Of a stretch of 64,000 bases of DNA, positions 46,577 to 57,059 are shown one piece after another (the first letter of the stretch is position 1; each line of letters begins with the position of its first letter). The DNA lies in assembly GCA_023376005.1 (NCBI GenBank), contig CM042151.1, positions 80,014,917 through 80,078,916 on the forward strand, written 5' to 3'. A model generated the notes under the pieces. The model searched no databases and was not told the DNA's origin. It saw only the letters and a list, made by a program, of their open reading frames with translations. A program made the translations under genes and the position numbers. The DNA comes from Doryteuthis pealeii. Taxonomy: Eukaryota > Mollusca > Cephalopoda > Myopsida > Loliginidae.

Positions 46577-47180
46577 GTGACCCCAGTTGGCTGGGGCTTT
46601 AGAATACACCAACTGCACCTCTGCATAGGGATAAGACTCCTCCAATGGGGTCACCTGCAGGCTGTGGGTGGTGACCCATAATGCTTAATCCAGGTGGCTG
46701 AGCCATCCATGGCATGCAACACTCCACTTTTTTCCTTATTTAGGCTAGAGAAAAGAGGCCTCTTCTAATCAATCAGCTGGTTATGTCAAGCCCTAGCAAC
46801 TATATGATTGTCCCAATCCTATTTCTCTTATGGCAAGCCCCAACCCTTTTAATCATATATGTGCTAGAATGCAGTGATTGGGGTTCTTATTATTCTGAGT
46901 ATGACATTTAACTTAATTTGATGAAGTTTTCAGTTCTGAGGACTGTGGAGTACCCCTCCATCACCATTATTCCCAGGTCCACCCTGACCCAGAGTTGTAG
47001 TACCTGTTAGGGTTCCATCTATGGTTTAAATAGAACAAAATAAGTTCTAAAAAATGGGTTTAAAAAAAACTGAGTTTAAGAAAAAATTTATTAAGAATGA
47101 ATAAAACAAACCTCTTTAGCATATAATGACTCAATGGCTTGACATGACATACAATTCAACCAACAACCAACCAACCTTTT
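46577..47180 (+). repeat. Repeat C, long copy
   Basis: About 600 bp. It starts TGACCCCAGTTGGCTGGGG, then GGTGGCTGAGCCATCCATGG, TTATTTAGGCTAGAGAAAAG, TGGCAAGCCCCAACCC, TCATCACCATTATTCCC and GTAGTACCTGTTAGGG, and ends with the AAGAATGAATAAAACAAACC segment. It is paired with an inverted long copy at 61,535-62,155. There is no ORF and no obvious inverted termini. Class unknown. Confidence 0.65.
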
Positions 47181-47289
47181 CTAAGGCAGATTCTGGTTTG
47201 TGCATATACTAATTGTCAGCAGGGTCTGATTTTAATCTATTGCACAATGCTCAATGGATCACTTTTCCCATTCAGGTGTGTTGAGTGTA

Positions 47290-47299
47290 GTGTGTGTGT

Positions 47300-47330
<31 letters not shown>

Positions 47331-47331
47331 A
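47290..47331. repeat. (TG)n microsatellite
   Basis: About 40 bp of TG with one TA interruption. Confidence 0.85.
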
Positions 47332-47689
47332 GTGATGAGAGCTTATGGTTTCAACTTGTTGTGAAGACCTTCTTCATCGCCTATTCATTATATAACACTA
47401 GTTTCATTAGATATTTTCTTGTTTAGAATACTGAGAATTCATCTCAAGTGTAAGATTTGACAACATTAAAAGAAAGAAAACAGCACAGTTTCACACTTTA
47501 TAAAAAAAGTATTTTCATAGGTGTTTTGATCAAAAACACAGAATAATAATAAATGTGTTTAATACCGAAGGGACAATTCTTTATTCTTGGTGAATACTGC
47601 TTTATTCTTAATACATTTTGAACACATAGTATAAGTTTTTCAAGATTTTGAGGTAGCTCTAAATTCTCACAAAAGATGGCCTTTATCTT

Positions 47690-49224
47690 CCTATATGTGT
47701 TAAAGTATCTTTCTCAAAGTGTGTCTTTTTGGGAAAGTCTATCTCTGGAGATTTTACAATGGAAAGGTTTCTCCTGTGTGTGTCTTAACACATGTTGCTT
47801 GAGATTTTAATTTTTTAAAACTCTAACTTCACAGAAATAACAGCTTAAAGGTTTCTCTCCTGTGTGTATTACCATATGCTGTTTGAGATTTGAATTCCTA
47901 GAAAATGTTGCACTACACACTTCATAATGAAATGGTTTCTCTCCTGTGTGCATTTGCATATATTCTTTTAAGTTCGAATTTGATACAAATATATCGTCAC
48001 AAATCTCACAATGGAAAGGTTTCTCTCCGGTGTATGTTAACGTATTGTTTGAGGTGTGAACTTCGGGAAAATCTATGTCCACAGATTTCACAGCCAAAAG
48101 GCTTCTCTCCACTGTGTATTGCTGCATGTAGTTTTATATTTGTATTACTTGAAAATGTTGCACTACAGATATTACAACTGAAAGGTTTTTCTCCAGTGTG
48201 TATTAGCATGTGTGTTTTCAGAGTTGAATTCCAAACAAATGAAGCTCCACAAATGTCACAATAGAAAGCTTTTTCTCCAGTTAACATGTGCCACTTGAGG
48301 TGTGAATTTTGGTAAAATTGAACTCTGCAGATTTCACAAACAAAATGCCTTTCTCCTGTATGTATTTGCAAGTGTCATTTTAAGGCTGAATTCTGAACAA
48401 ATCTAGCTCCACAATGGAAAGCTTTCTCTCCTGTGTGTTTTAGCATGTGTTTGTTGAGATTTGAATTCAGGGAAAATATGGCTTCACAAACTCCACAATG
48501 AAATGGTTTTTCAGGGCTCTTCACATAAATGCGTACTGGCCTCCTGCCTTAAAAAAAGTGGTGCCAGCTCAAAAAACAACCTTAAGGCGTTTTTCCCCAA
48601 TTTTTTCTTGACATGTAAATGTAAATATTCTAATTCTCCCTCTCTTTTTTAGCAGTTTAAATAGTGTGAAGGTGTTAAAAGTAAGCTCACCACCCAGGTT
48701 TTGTATCGATAAATAAATGTAAAATTTACCCCCCCAGACACACACACTTAAAATATCTTCTTTTATTTTCGTATTTTATTTTAATTCAAAATAACTCACA
48801 AATTTTTAGATAAATACGACCAAGTTCCAAAAATAAAAACATTATTAAACCAAACAACTGTCACATATTTTTTAAATAAATATATTTCGAAAATTAAAAA
48901 CCCTAACCCTAACCTAATCCCTAACCCTAACTCTAAACCCTTAAAAATCGCTAAAAAAATATTAAAAATTAAAATGCCTTCAAACAGCTAGGTACTTCAA
49001 TCATAGTGTGGGTTGTTTTTTCAGCAGGCACCACCTACCGGATTTTAGGGCAGGTGGCCGGGGCGCATTTATGCAAAAATACCCGGTTTTTCTCCTCTGT
49101 GTGTTCTTACATGCCTCTCGAGGTGAGACTTACAACGAATTGCTGATCCACAGATTTCACAGTGTAAAGATTCTTTCTTCTCACCAATATTCATACTGTT
49201 ATCCACATACTCTCAAGATTCAAG
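47690..49224 (-). pseudogene. ZNF-B: C2H2 zinc-finger gene split by a hAT-like insertion
   Basis: The minus-strand exon starts after acceptor TTTTTATTTTATTTTCAG (ending at 49,225). An ATG-led segment (MNIGEKKESLHCEICGSA) gives one finger and ends at HRGEKP. The frame then runs into a 572-bp insertion (49,084-48,513) and resumes with FHCGVCEAIFSLNSNLNKH. Further fingers include CDICGASFVWNSTLKTH, CNICSATFSSNTNIKLH and CEICGHRFSRSSHLKQ. Defects beyond the insertion are a stop in one finger (ALK*HLQIH near 48,375), a finger missing part of its CxxC (FHCGARF), a linker short by about two residues (HMLTGEK), a frameshift near 48,030 and a stop after VRVLKN at 47,807 with finger remnants continuing to 47,690. 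Several ligands are also substituted (FHYEVC). It would encode a DNA-binding protein if intact, but the copy is dead. Confidence 0.75.
48513..49084. mobile_element. hAT-like non-autonomous element in ZNF-B, 8-bp TSD
   Basis: The 572-bp insertion is flanked by identical 8-bp GGTTTTTC (48,505-48,512 and 49,085-49,092), the target-site duplication length typical of hAT transposons. The ends are inverted repeats of about 70 bp: AGGGCTCTTCACATAAATGC on the left; on the right, the complement GGGTATTTTTGCATAAATGC. Further inside, GGCC-CCTGCCTTA..GTGGTGCC..AAAAAACAACC is mirrored. The interior contains a CCCTAACCCTAACC tract (48,900-48,945). No transposase is encoded. Removing one TSD copy and the element rejoins the GEKP and FHC codons of the finger linker. 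Confidence 0.85.
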
Positions 49225-49269
49225 CTGAAAATAAAATAAAAATCAATCAAGCAGTAGTACTATTCATAA

Positions 49270-49600
49270 TTATGAATTGGGAAAGGTACTTATCCAACAT
49301 TTCACCCTCCAGCTATGGGTAGATAGTAGAACAAACTATGCTCTTTAACCTTGGTAAGTCAACTGGTCGAGGAGAAAGAAAACTCTGAATTCAAATCTGT
49401 AAAAACTCTGCTTAAAAACTGACCTTGTGTCACATCCTGCTCATGAGTAAGAGTTGGCAAATATGTGGAGGCACATGGTGTAATGGTTATCATCATAGGA
49501 AATGGACACAGCGAGAAGAGTTCAAATCTTGATTGCATTTCACATGGTACTAAAACCCTTGAGAAAGTTATGAATCCAACTATTCTTCCTCCCTCCAGTT
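49270..49600 (+). mobile_element. Two adjacent SINE family B copies
   Basis: The first (49,270-49,455) is a headless body: TCACCCTCCAGCTATGGG, GACCTTGTGTCACATCC and a terminal AGAGTTGGCAAATATG. It is followed directly by a headed copy (TGTAATGGTTATCATCATAG, GAGTTCAAATC B-box, CTCCCTCCAG) truncated at about 49,600. The tail-to-head order suggests insertion at or beside the first copy's tail. Confidence 0.6.
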
Positions 49601-49854
49601 CAAATATTTCTATGAATTCTACTTTATGAAAATTGACATATAGTAGGGTGGGGACTCCATATCATATTGGTACGTGCAAAATAGAGAGTTAGAGGGAGAT
49701 AACTCATGTTTTTAATCTGAAAAAAAAAATAACTTACAACTGGGACAGATTTACAAAAAATAATATTGGAAAGTTACATTGTGTAGCCAAAAAACATAAG
49801 AAAAAAATAACAATACAGCACAGATACATGCACTGAAACATTTGTTGCTGTCCC

Positions 49855-50070
49855 TAGAGGGTAATTCCATATCAAATCATCTAGGACATGTCCCCCACCC
49901 ACTTTCAATTTTTGTTCAGGTGTGGATTATTTTAAAGTTAGCTATACCCAAAATTTGAGCTTCCAATTACAGAAATTGGTGGAGTTATGTTGATTTTTAG
50001 CTCTTTTGGGGGGAGGGGGTCACGAAAAATAGAGACTTTTTGTAACCTATTTTTATTTGTAAAATGAGTT
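49855..50070 (+). repeat. Repeat F, copy 1
   Basis: GTAATTCCATATCAAATCAT, CCAGGTGTGGATTAT-like, CCAAAATTTGAGCTTCCAAT and ATTGGTGGAGTTAT are shared with 62,370-62,560, and inverted at 62,640-62,745. Non-coding; class unknown. Confidence 0.55.
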
Positions 50071-51804
50071 CTACAGCTGCCCTACTCCTATGAATTGGTT
50101 TATGAAAGCATTTTGGCTCAAGGAATCCAAACATGTTATTAAAAAGTCTTAAAGTCAACCAATTTTAAGTTATTAATGATTTCTGATTTGCAAAATTTTA
50201 ACTGATGTTTTTTTTTTGTTTAGTTTTATAAACTGGTAGAAATAAAATTTAATTTGTATCAATATATTTCATGTTATGTCAGAATAATACTGTTCAGGAT
50301 AGAAAATCAATACTACTATGGGTTGAAAATTATATCCAGAACAGCAACATTGCTCATTGGAATCTATTTTTAGATAAGTTTCCTGAGGAAAACTATGAAA
50401 CTTAGACAGCTGAAAAGTATTGAAATCAAAGGCTTTGATATTGTAGGTATTGGTATGTTTGGTGCTAAGGAAGATATTTAGTTGAGACTCTCCTTACCAA
50501 GGACCAATATTAGCATTAGTATATCCATGATATACTAAAACTAAACACAACAAAAAGAAAGACAAAATAAACTCATTTATAGATACAATAATATTTAACT
50601 TTTATTATATGAAATATACATACCAGTGGCATTAAAAGGAAAAAATACACCAATGTGTTCCAACAGATAAAAACATATACTTATATAGAATATATACAAT
50701 ATGTGAAAGGGTTTCAAAATAACAAAAAGCTTACTTGAAAAATGTAGGTAATATAGTTGTATGGCTGAGTCAGAGACAATGATTCTACAAGTCAAACATC
50801 AGAGGCAAAAAAAGGGTGAGAATGGGTTTCTGAACTGTAATGTGACACCCTATGAAGCCCATAGAAGGCATACCAATCCTCTAAGGGAGATAATTATCTA
50901 TTATATCCTGAAAGTATTAAACTTTGTGTAATTCATAAGAATGATTGCAGAAAAATCTGATATAAAATTATTTGTGATAATGTAAAACAAAACAAAAAAA
51001 GGAAAATTTTGTATTTGAAAAGACATTCTCTTTCAAAAGTATATCTTATTATAATGGACATTTGGTGTCTGTGTGTAACCAAAACTACATCATTGCTTAT
51101 GTCATAATACCCTCAGAAATTGCATAAGTTTATCTATGAGTATTTAATTTATAGTCAAAATCATTAATACATAATAGAATAAATCTGATTTATTAACAAG
51201 GTTTCCATAAAAATCTGAGTTAGATTTGCCTAAAACAGCCCATGTTGTTAGTGCATTTAAAATTCTGCAATGTCTAATATATCAGTAAGAAATAAAGGTT
51301 TACATAATATATGATATGGTTAATTTACATACTGGTTAAAAAAAACTGGTTTTAATAAATAATTACTTGGTGTTATTGATCTCTGATATTATTGTTTTAT
51401 TTCCCAATGTATTAAAATCAATCCTATGAATGATTTTATATAGAAACCAATTAAAATATAATTAGAATAAGTGTAATCTACTAATATGCATTCTTATTCA
51501 ATTTTGTTAGTCTTACTAATTTAATATATTTCATTACATTAAAACCTAAATAAATGCAGGATACATATTCTTGCTAGTTAATCTAATTAACGTTCTTGAT
51601 TTGATACATTTCTTTTGATAATTTCAAGTGATAATAATTAATACCGAAACCATTTTTTACAAGGATTATACCAGTATTTAGCCACATATATCTTTATATT
51701 TTCTCCAACTAAAGCATCACAAAATTCAAGGCTTTAGCAGTAAAGAATACCAACGAAACGAAAAAGATTTTCTTGAGAGAATATTATCTTTCATTTTAAA
51801 TTAC
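50071..51804. other. AT-rich spacer
   Basis: No gene, SINE or inverted-repeat element is recognised in this 1.7 kb. An AAGGGAGATAATTA motif lies at 50,883. Confidence 0.45.
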
Positions 51805-51962
51805 ATTAAGTTACATTCTTAGCATAGATTTCCTTGACTTTCCCTCACCATCAGACATAATTTCTGGAAAGTCCTCATCACAGTATCCAGTGTCTGCACA
51901 GAGCTGTTGTATGGAGGCTTTTGTTGTTTGTCCAACACTGGTGTATCTATGTGTAAAATTAG
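51805..51962 (-). pseudogene. Non-LTR retrotransposon C-terminal fragment
   Basis: The minus-strand translation reads TSVGQTTKASIQQLCADTG then YCDEDFPEIMSDGEGKSRK, ending at a stop. It aligns with the C-terminus of the non-LTR family whose RT fragment lies at 33.3 kb (typically VGRP-KTYI-QLCADTGC-EDL). The upstream part of the ORF is absent, so it is strongly truncated. The 60.5-kb fragment carries the same segment. Confidence 0.6.
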
Positions 51963-52245
51963 GTTTACATGTAATAATTTGTATAAAGACAGAATTTTAT
52001 CACAAATCCACTATTTAATTTCCATAACATTTTTAGTAGTTATTCCTTTATTTAGTTGGGTATTTTGCAAGAAAAATATTGGAAATATTGTTTTTAAATA
52101 AAAACGTTTTTTGAAATAATTCTTGTTACATCTTTTTAAAGATTTTTCTAGGTTTCATCAGATATATTGCATTCTCAGAGCTCTTGCACCCTTACCTCTC
52201 TGCACCACTGTCGCAGGGTCTTTGGGTTGCAGAGTGCCACTTCTG

Positions 52246-52468
52246 CCACTAAAAGTAAAGTCATCTGGGCTGGCCAGACAGCGAGGGAGACTATCCCTTT
52301 TTCACAGAGATTGTTTTGGCATCTGAGGCAGAGCAGCAAACCTACCATTAGCTTCTTACTTTACCGCACATATCCCAGTGCTACTCATATGCTGTTGGCG
52401 AGGGCTGGTATTAAACCAGGAACCTTGTGGTTCCTAGTCAGATGTTATACTGAGCTAAACCAGTCCTA
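52246..52468 (-). mobile_element. SINE family A, shortened
   Basis: Head CTGGTTTAGCTCAGTATAAC and B-box GGTTTAATACC are decayed. The body TAGGTTTGCTGCTCTGCCTC and tail AGATGACTTTACTTTTAGTG match the family. The 100-codon plus-strand ORF at 52,167-52,469 is its antisense reading. Confidence 0.65.
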
Positions 52469-52474
52469 AAGGAG

Positions 52475-52732
52475 CTGAGCTTGGCATAATGTTTATCATT
52501 ATAGAAAATTAACTCAGTGACTAAAGTTAAAATCCTTTTGTATTTCATTTCATATTCAGGTCCTTAGGAAGGGCATGAATCTATCTTTCCCCTCCTAGCC
52601 ATAGATAAGTAGTATGGTTAAGTGGACTCTTTAGAATTGCTGCAGTAACCAAAGGAAAACTCTGAATTCAAACCAGCAGTACTTTAAAAGTGACCTTGTG
52701 TTGCATTCTTCCCATGCTGGAGGGGTTGAGTA
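52475..52732 (+). mobile_element. SINE family B
   Basis: Head GGCATAATGTTTATCATTAT, decayed B-box, body CCTCCTAGCCATAGATAAG, CTCTGAATTCAAACC and ACCTTGTGTTGCATTC, tail AGGGGTTGAGTAAATA. It sits immediately 3' of a family A copy and its tail abuts the next inverted-repeat element. Confidence 0.6.
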
Positions 52733-53280
52733 AATATTCGGATCAAGTCTTCAATAGGCACCCTAAATCATCAGTTTAATGAAAGGTTCACATTTTAACT
52801 TGTTACCGGTAACTTCCGCTTCCTAATTTTTCTAAACAATTTTAATCAGAAGTTTATGGACATGTTGAACTTATGATAAATTAAATAGATTGTTGGTACA
52901 CGTAATCAAATTAAAATTCAATAGCAAAATCTTTTTTAAATAAATACTTTTTAATCAGGAGTTCATGAATATTTTTCAACACTTATGATAAATTAAAATG
53001 AAAGACGTTTTTATACTAAAATTAAATATTTATTTAAATAAAAATACAGTTTTTATTTACAAAATGTTTTATGTTTATTTAATGAAAACAATGTTGTTCA
53101 GAAATAGTATTACACAATTTGTAAAATTTGTTTTTGTCAGATACAATATAAAGGCATAAAATTGTCTGTTCATTTATTTTCAAATATTTGAAAGCAATTG
53201 TTACCAGTGACAAGTTAAAATATAAACCTTTCATTAACTTGATGATTTGGGGTGCCTATTGGGGTCTTGGTCCAAATATT
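52733..53280. mobile_element. 548-bp terminal-inverted-repeat element
   Basis: Left AATATTCGGATCAAGTCTTC..AATAGGCACCCTAAATCATCA..TTAATGAAAGGTT..TTTTAACTTGTTACCGGTAAC pairs with the right end (GTTACCAGTGACAAGTTAAA..TGATGATTTGGGGTGCC..TTGGTCCAAATATT). TIRs are about 90 bp with few mismatches. The interior is AT-rich and non-coding. No clear target duplication is seen. MITE-type. Confidence 0.7.
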
Positions 53281-53499
53281 CTATAGAATTGAAAGGGTTT
53301 AGCTCAACATTTCTAGAATGTTTACCATTTTGTTGTGGCAACATTCAGCCAGGGTGGGTTAAGCTGGTTCCATCCATTCAAAGATGAGGTGTCATAGTCC
53401 CCAAAACCCACATGCAGAGAATATTACCATGACAGATATCTGAAGAAGGCCAAAGAATACAACAGCTGAAATGTGACTATGACATCCAGGCGTGTATAA

Positions 53500-53610
53500 G
53501 TGGTACTCAACCCATGGGCCACATGCGGCTCTCAAGACCCATCCATGGGGACCTACACCCAATTTTCATAATTTTCTCTTTGCTTTTTGATGTGGACTGT
53601 GAAGATGGAG

Positions 53611-53641
<31 letters not shown>

Positions 53642-54798
53642 CACACATCACAAACCAACAGTAAATAGAATAAGTGACGTTTTTTATTGGCTGACATGAA
53701 AAAATGATTTCTATTGATTGCACATTTGCCTGTTTTCTCTGTTGTTTCCATTACACAACAAATTCCCTAATTTACAATATAAAACTGGACACTTACTTAT
53801 AACTGACCATTTGGTTTAACCATATAAGGTAGACCTCTGAAATTTATCAACTCAGAAACCAAAGATCTTTTCTCTATGACATTTTTCCAAGTAACCAGAA
53901 AATCAAGACTTAAAAAAAAGTGTTGCATTTACATTTTTAGTATGAGAAATGGCCACCAGGGAACCATAAACATTAACTTTTCAATAGTTTTTATTAACTT
54001 GTTTGAGATTTCTTGCTAACCCCACCCTATAGGGATTACATGGTTCTTAAGCAAAATTTAATAATTTTTTTCATTATTCTTTTTATAATTAAGTAACACT
54101 CAACCCCAGGTCACAAACTTGATATAATATTATTATAATTTTTTTACTAATATATTCTTCCATCTTGATTTTTTGAGAGCCTAATCATAAAGTGTTGACA
54201 TAATACATCGAAAAACAAAATAAAGTAACATCCTAAAAAACCCATCCTCTTCTGCATCTAATATACTTTTTTTTTTAATTCTTCGTGTTACAATTTATGG
54301 AGTCATAAATTGTTGACAGACTCTGTAGCAAAAATGGGGGCCAGTAGAAATGTACCAGTGACTGTTGGTAACCCCGAACCCTAGAGGCACGAATCTCATG
54401 CCCTACAAGAAACATGTGACTAGTTTTAGATTTGAGATTCAGCCCAGCTGTCAAAAAGCTTAGACGTGCTGTGATGCCGGTTTCAGCACATGGTGTTATG
54501 GGCCAGACGAAATAAAGAAGCTTGATCAGGCAACAAAAATGTCTTGTAGTTCATTTGATTAAAAACAAGTCCAACAGAAGCCCTTAGAAGAACTCAACTC
54601 CCTTAGAAGTCAAGTCAACTAGACGAAATGTCAGCCAGAGAATCAGCAGAAGCAGTAAGCAGAAATTAACTAACCAACTAGGTCTCTACTCTGTCTCTGT
54701 CTAATATCTCTCTCTATCACTGAAGAACTCCCTCAGAACTAATACTCTCTCACACTTTCGTTTGTATACACAATGTCAATGTGGGTATACAACACCTG

Positions 54799-54833
<35 letters not shown>

Positions 54834-55376
54834 TAAAAACAAACAATGGTGTGATAAAGAGACACATTTTATATTTTAATAACTTTTTTTTTTACAAATA
54901 CTTTTTATACTTTCTTTTTTTTCATTCTTGAGAGAAAATCTTCATCACTCATTTTTTTGCACTTCATGGACTGCAGATGAAGCTCATTGATCTTCAGGAG
55001 ATTTGATGTCCAAGTTTCTTGCTTCCCACATCCTCAATTTCTTTAAGAACAACTTGCTTCCATTTGGATGACATCACAACATTATCACCCACATCTAGTA
55101 AGCATGTCTCACACTAAAAACTACTGTGAAGAGTTATTCTCAAAAATAAAGGATGCACCTGTCAAATAATCACTTGTCTGATGTGGTTCTTCTGTTAACC
55201 TCCTTATTCAACTCTGACAGTACATCTTTTTGTGAAAACAACATCAGATGCTTCATTAATAAATATGACTGTTACCTGGTGAATTGAATGTTTTTTTCTA
55301 TCCTTTTAAGATCATCTATCTGGACCCTGTAAAGTCAAGCTTTGTGGTCCTTGGACTGAAATGGTTGGGAACCCCT
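53500..55376. mobile_element. Decayed hAT-like element (about 1.9 kb) with nested repeats
   Basis: The left end AGTGGTACTCAACCCATGGG and the complement of the right end (CCAGGGGTTCCCAACCATTT) resemble the CAGTGGTTCTCAACC-type termini common in hAT transposons. The minus-strand segment near 55,080-54,960 has a short protein-like frame (WKQVVLKEIEDVGSKKLG) but no recognisable transposase domain. A (CT)n run at 53,609-53,638 and an LTR-like insert at 54,470-54,850 with (CTTT)n at 54,798-54,834 interrupt it. No matching target duplication was found, so the ends are uncertain. Confidence 0.35.
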
Positions 55377-55397
55377 GGAATTTAATACAAATTAAGA

Positions 55398-56099
55398 TCA
55401 TGTTTTCTCTTCGGAGTGTCTTTTCATGTGCTTTGTTAAATGTGAAATGTTTTCAAATGAAGACTTGCATGTGTTACAAGAATATGGCTTTTCATCAGTG
55501 TGTGTTAGCATATGTTTATTCAAATTAGATATTTGTGAAAATTCATATCCACAAACATTGCAAGAATATGGTTTCTCTCCAGTATGTGTCCGCATATGTC
55601 TTTTAAATTGTGCAGGACTCGAACATGTAAATCCACACACTTCACAAGCGTATGGTTTTTCTCCAGTGTGTGTTCGTATGTGTTCTTTCAAACTTGTCCT
55701 CAATGAAAAAGCAGATCCACACACTTCACAAGAATACGGTTTTTCTCCAGTGTGTATTTGCATGTGTCGTTTGAAATTAGAAGACTGAGAAAATGCAGTT
55801 CCACAAACCTTACAAGTATATGGCTTTTCTCCAGTATGTGTACGTACATGGGTTTTTAGATGTGATATATGAGAAAATGCAGATTTACATACTTGACATG
55901 AATAAGGTTTCTCTCCAGTGTGTGTACGCATGTGGATATTCAACCCTGAACTTTCTATAAAAGCAGATCCACACACTTTACAAGAATAAGGTTTTTCTCC
56001 AGTATGTGTTCGCAGATGTCTTTTCAAAGTAGAATTCCTTGAAAATGCACATCCGCATACAACACAAGTATATTGTTTCTTTACAACGTGTTTTTCCAT
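55398..56099 (-). CDS. ZNF-C: eight-finger C2H2 zinc-finger protein
   Basis: This is a single open frame, TGA stop at 55,398-55,400. From the first ATG (56,099) it gives MEKHVVKKQYTC and eight complete C2H2 fingers with canonical TGEKPY linkers: CVVCGCAFSRNSTLKRH, CKVCGSAFIESSGLNIH, CQVCKSAFSHISHLKTH, CKVCGTAFSQSSNFKRH, CEVCGSAFSLRTSLKEH, CEVCGFTCSSPAQFKRH (Cys replaces the core Phe), CNVCGYEFSQISNLNKH and CNTCKSSFENISHLTKH. The frame extends 5' as half a finger (STFSISLSLKLQMEKH) up to a stop near 56,150. The first finger is therefore truncated, or the true start lies in an upstream exon. An acceptor-like TTCTTTTTATTCACAG ends at 56,856. The product would be a nuclear DNA-binding protein. 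Finger sequences are close to ZNF-A, so the two are paralogues. Its stop is 22 bp from the end of a hAT-like remnant. Confidence 0.85.
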   Translation of the reverse strand: MEKHVVKKQYTCVVCGCAFSRNSTLKRHLRTHTGEKPYSCKVCGSAFIESSGLNIHMRTHTGEKPYSCQVCKSAFSHISHLKTHVRTHTGEKPYTCKVCGTAFSQSSNFKRHMQIHTGEKPYSCEVCGSAFSLRTSLKEHIRTHTGEKPYACEVCGFTCSSPAQFKRHMRTHTGEKPYSCNVCGYEFSQISNLNKHMLTHTDEKPYSCNTCKSSFENISHLTKHMKRHSEEKT

Positions 56100-56171
56100 C
56101 TGGAGTTTCAAGGATAAACTTATTGAAAATGTAGATCTTTAGAGAACTTTTTAAAATATGTTCTCTTTGTT

Positions 56172-56415
56172 GTGGATTTTAGGTGTCAATTTTTTTCGGC
56201 TTTTCTGATAGATTTTGATGCGTAGATTAAAATGATATCAAAGAAATTGCACAATTTTGGGGATTGATGGAGATATGAGATTCAAAAGTCCCCTATGCCT
56301 TAAAAAGAACCCATTTTTGCGAAAATTTTAGGTGTCTATTTTATTGGCTTTTCTGGTAGATTTCGACGCATAGATGGCACTGATACAAAGAGAATTGGTG
56401 GAGATATGAGAAATG
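56172..56415. repeat. Tandem duplication, about 150-bp unit
   Basis: TTTTAGGTGTCAATTTT..GGCTTTTCTGATAGATTTTG at about 56,177 and TTTTAGGTGTCTATTTT..GGCTTTTCTGGTAGATTTCG at about 56,327, each followed by GGTGGAGATATGAGA or GATGGAGATATGAGA. Directly upstream of ZNF-C. Confidence 0.6.
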
Positions 56416-56840
56416 GTACAGTGGATCCTTGATTCATAATCCTCACCAACAAATCAGTTCATGAACAAATTTTCTGAACAAGAAATATTACAGTTGACAG
56501 TGTTGAGTTACAAACATGGAATCTAGCAACAATATGGGGGTGACAAGCTAGGGGTATCAGTGGCAGAGAATGTGTGAGTCTACAGGAAGTTAATACTTCC
56601 AAGACTAAAAATCATCTGATGAAAGCTTGTGAAAGTTTGCACATTTTCTGGATGAGCTAGAAAAATTAATTGCATGTTTTTAGCCAAACAGAATGATTGA
56701 AATTTTCTCCATGTTGTGTTAGATTTAATGATTTTCATTAAAGGATACAATCTTCAGAAAACATGTGAGTAGACACTGTTAATTTTTCTTGAACAGTGAA
56801 ACGGTTAAATTCCTTTGTTGCAACAGATGTGTTTGTTCTT

Positions 56841-56872
56841 CATCAAACAGGAAATCTGTGAATAAAAAGAAT
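56841..56872 (-). promoter_or_regulatory. Candidate splice acceptor upstream of ZNF-C
   Basis: On the minus strand TTCTTTTTATTCACAG|ATTTCC; the exon side begins at 56,855 and contains an early ATG (ATGAAGAACAAACACATC) whose frame stops after about 11 codons. It resembles the acceptor context of ZNF-A (GGAGAACAAATGACTTC). It could start ZNF-C's last exon with a 5' untranslated part. Confidence 0.35.
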
Positions 56873-57059
56873 ATATAAATGAAAAAAAAAATATGATTCA
56901 TTATTTGGATGATTTTACTTCAATAATTGTGACAGAGAACATGAGGTGAGTGGCAAATGTGAAGGCCTGTCGTATTCTCAAAGGAAGTGGGCTAGGCTTT
57001 GCCTGGCATGCAGGACTGTAGAATCAAACCCGTTTCCTTCAGAATGCAAACGGGCAACA

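Noticed and set aside
47905..48264. Plus-strand 119-codon ORF across ZNF-B
   Set aside because: Antisense shadow of the finger repeats.
48895..48950. True interstitial telomere or chromosome end
   Set aside because: The CCCTAA tract is short, irregular and inside a TIR element with its own target duplication; the other tracts are likewise inside elements.
55426..55788. Plus-strand 120-codon ORF across ZNF-C
   Set aside because: Antisense shadow of the finger repeats.
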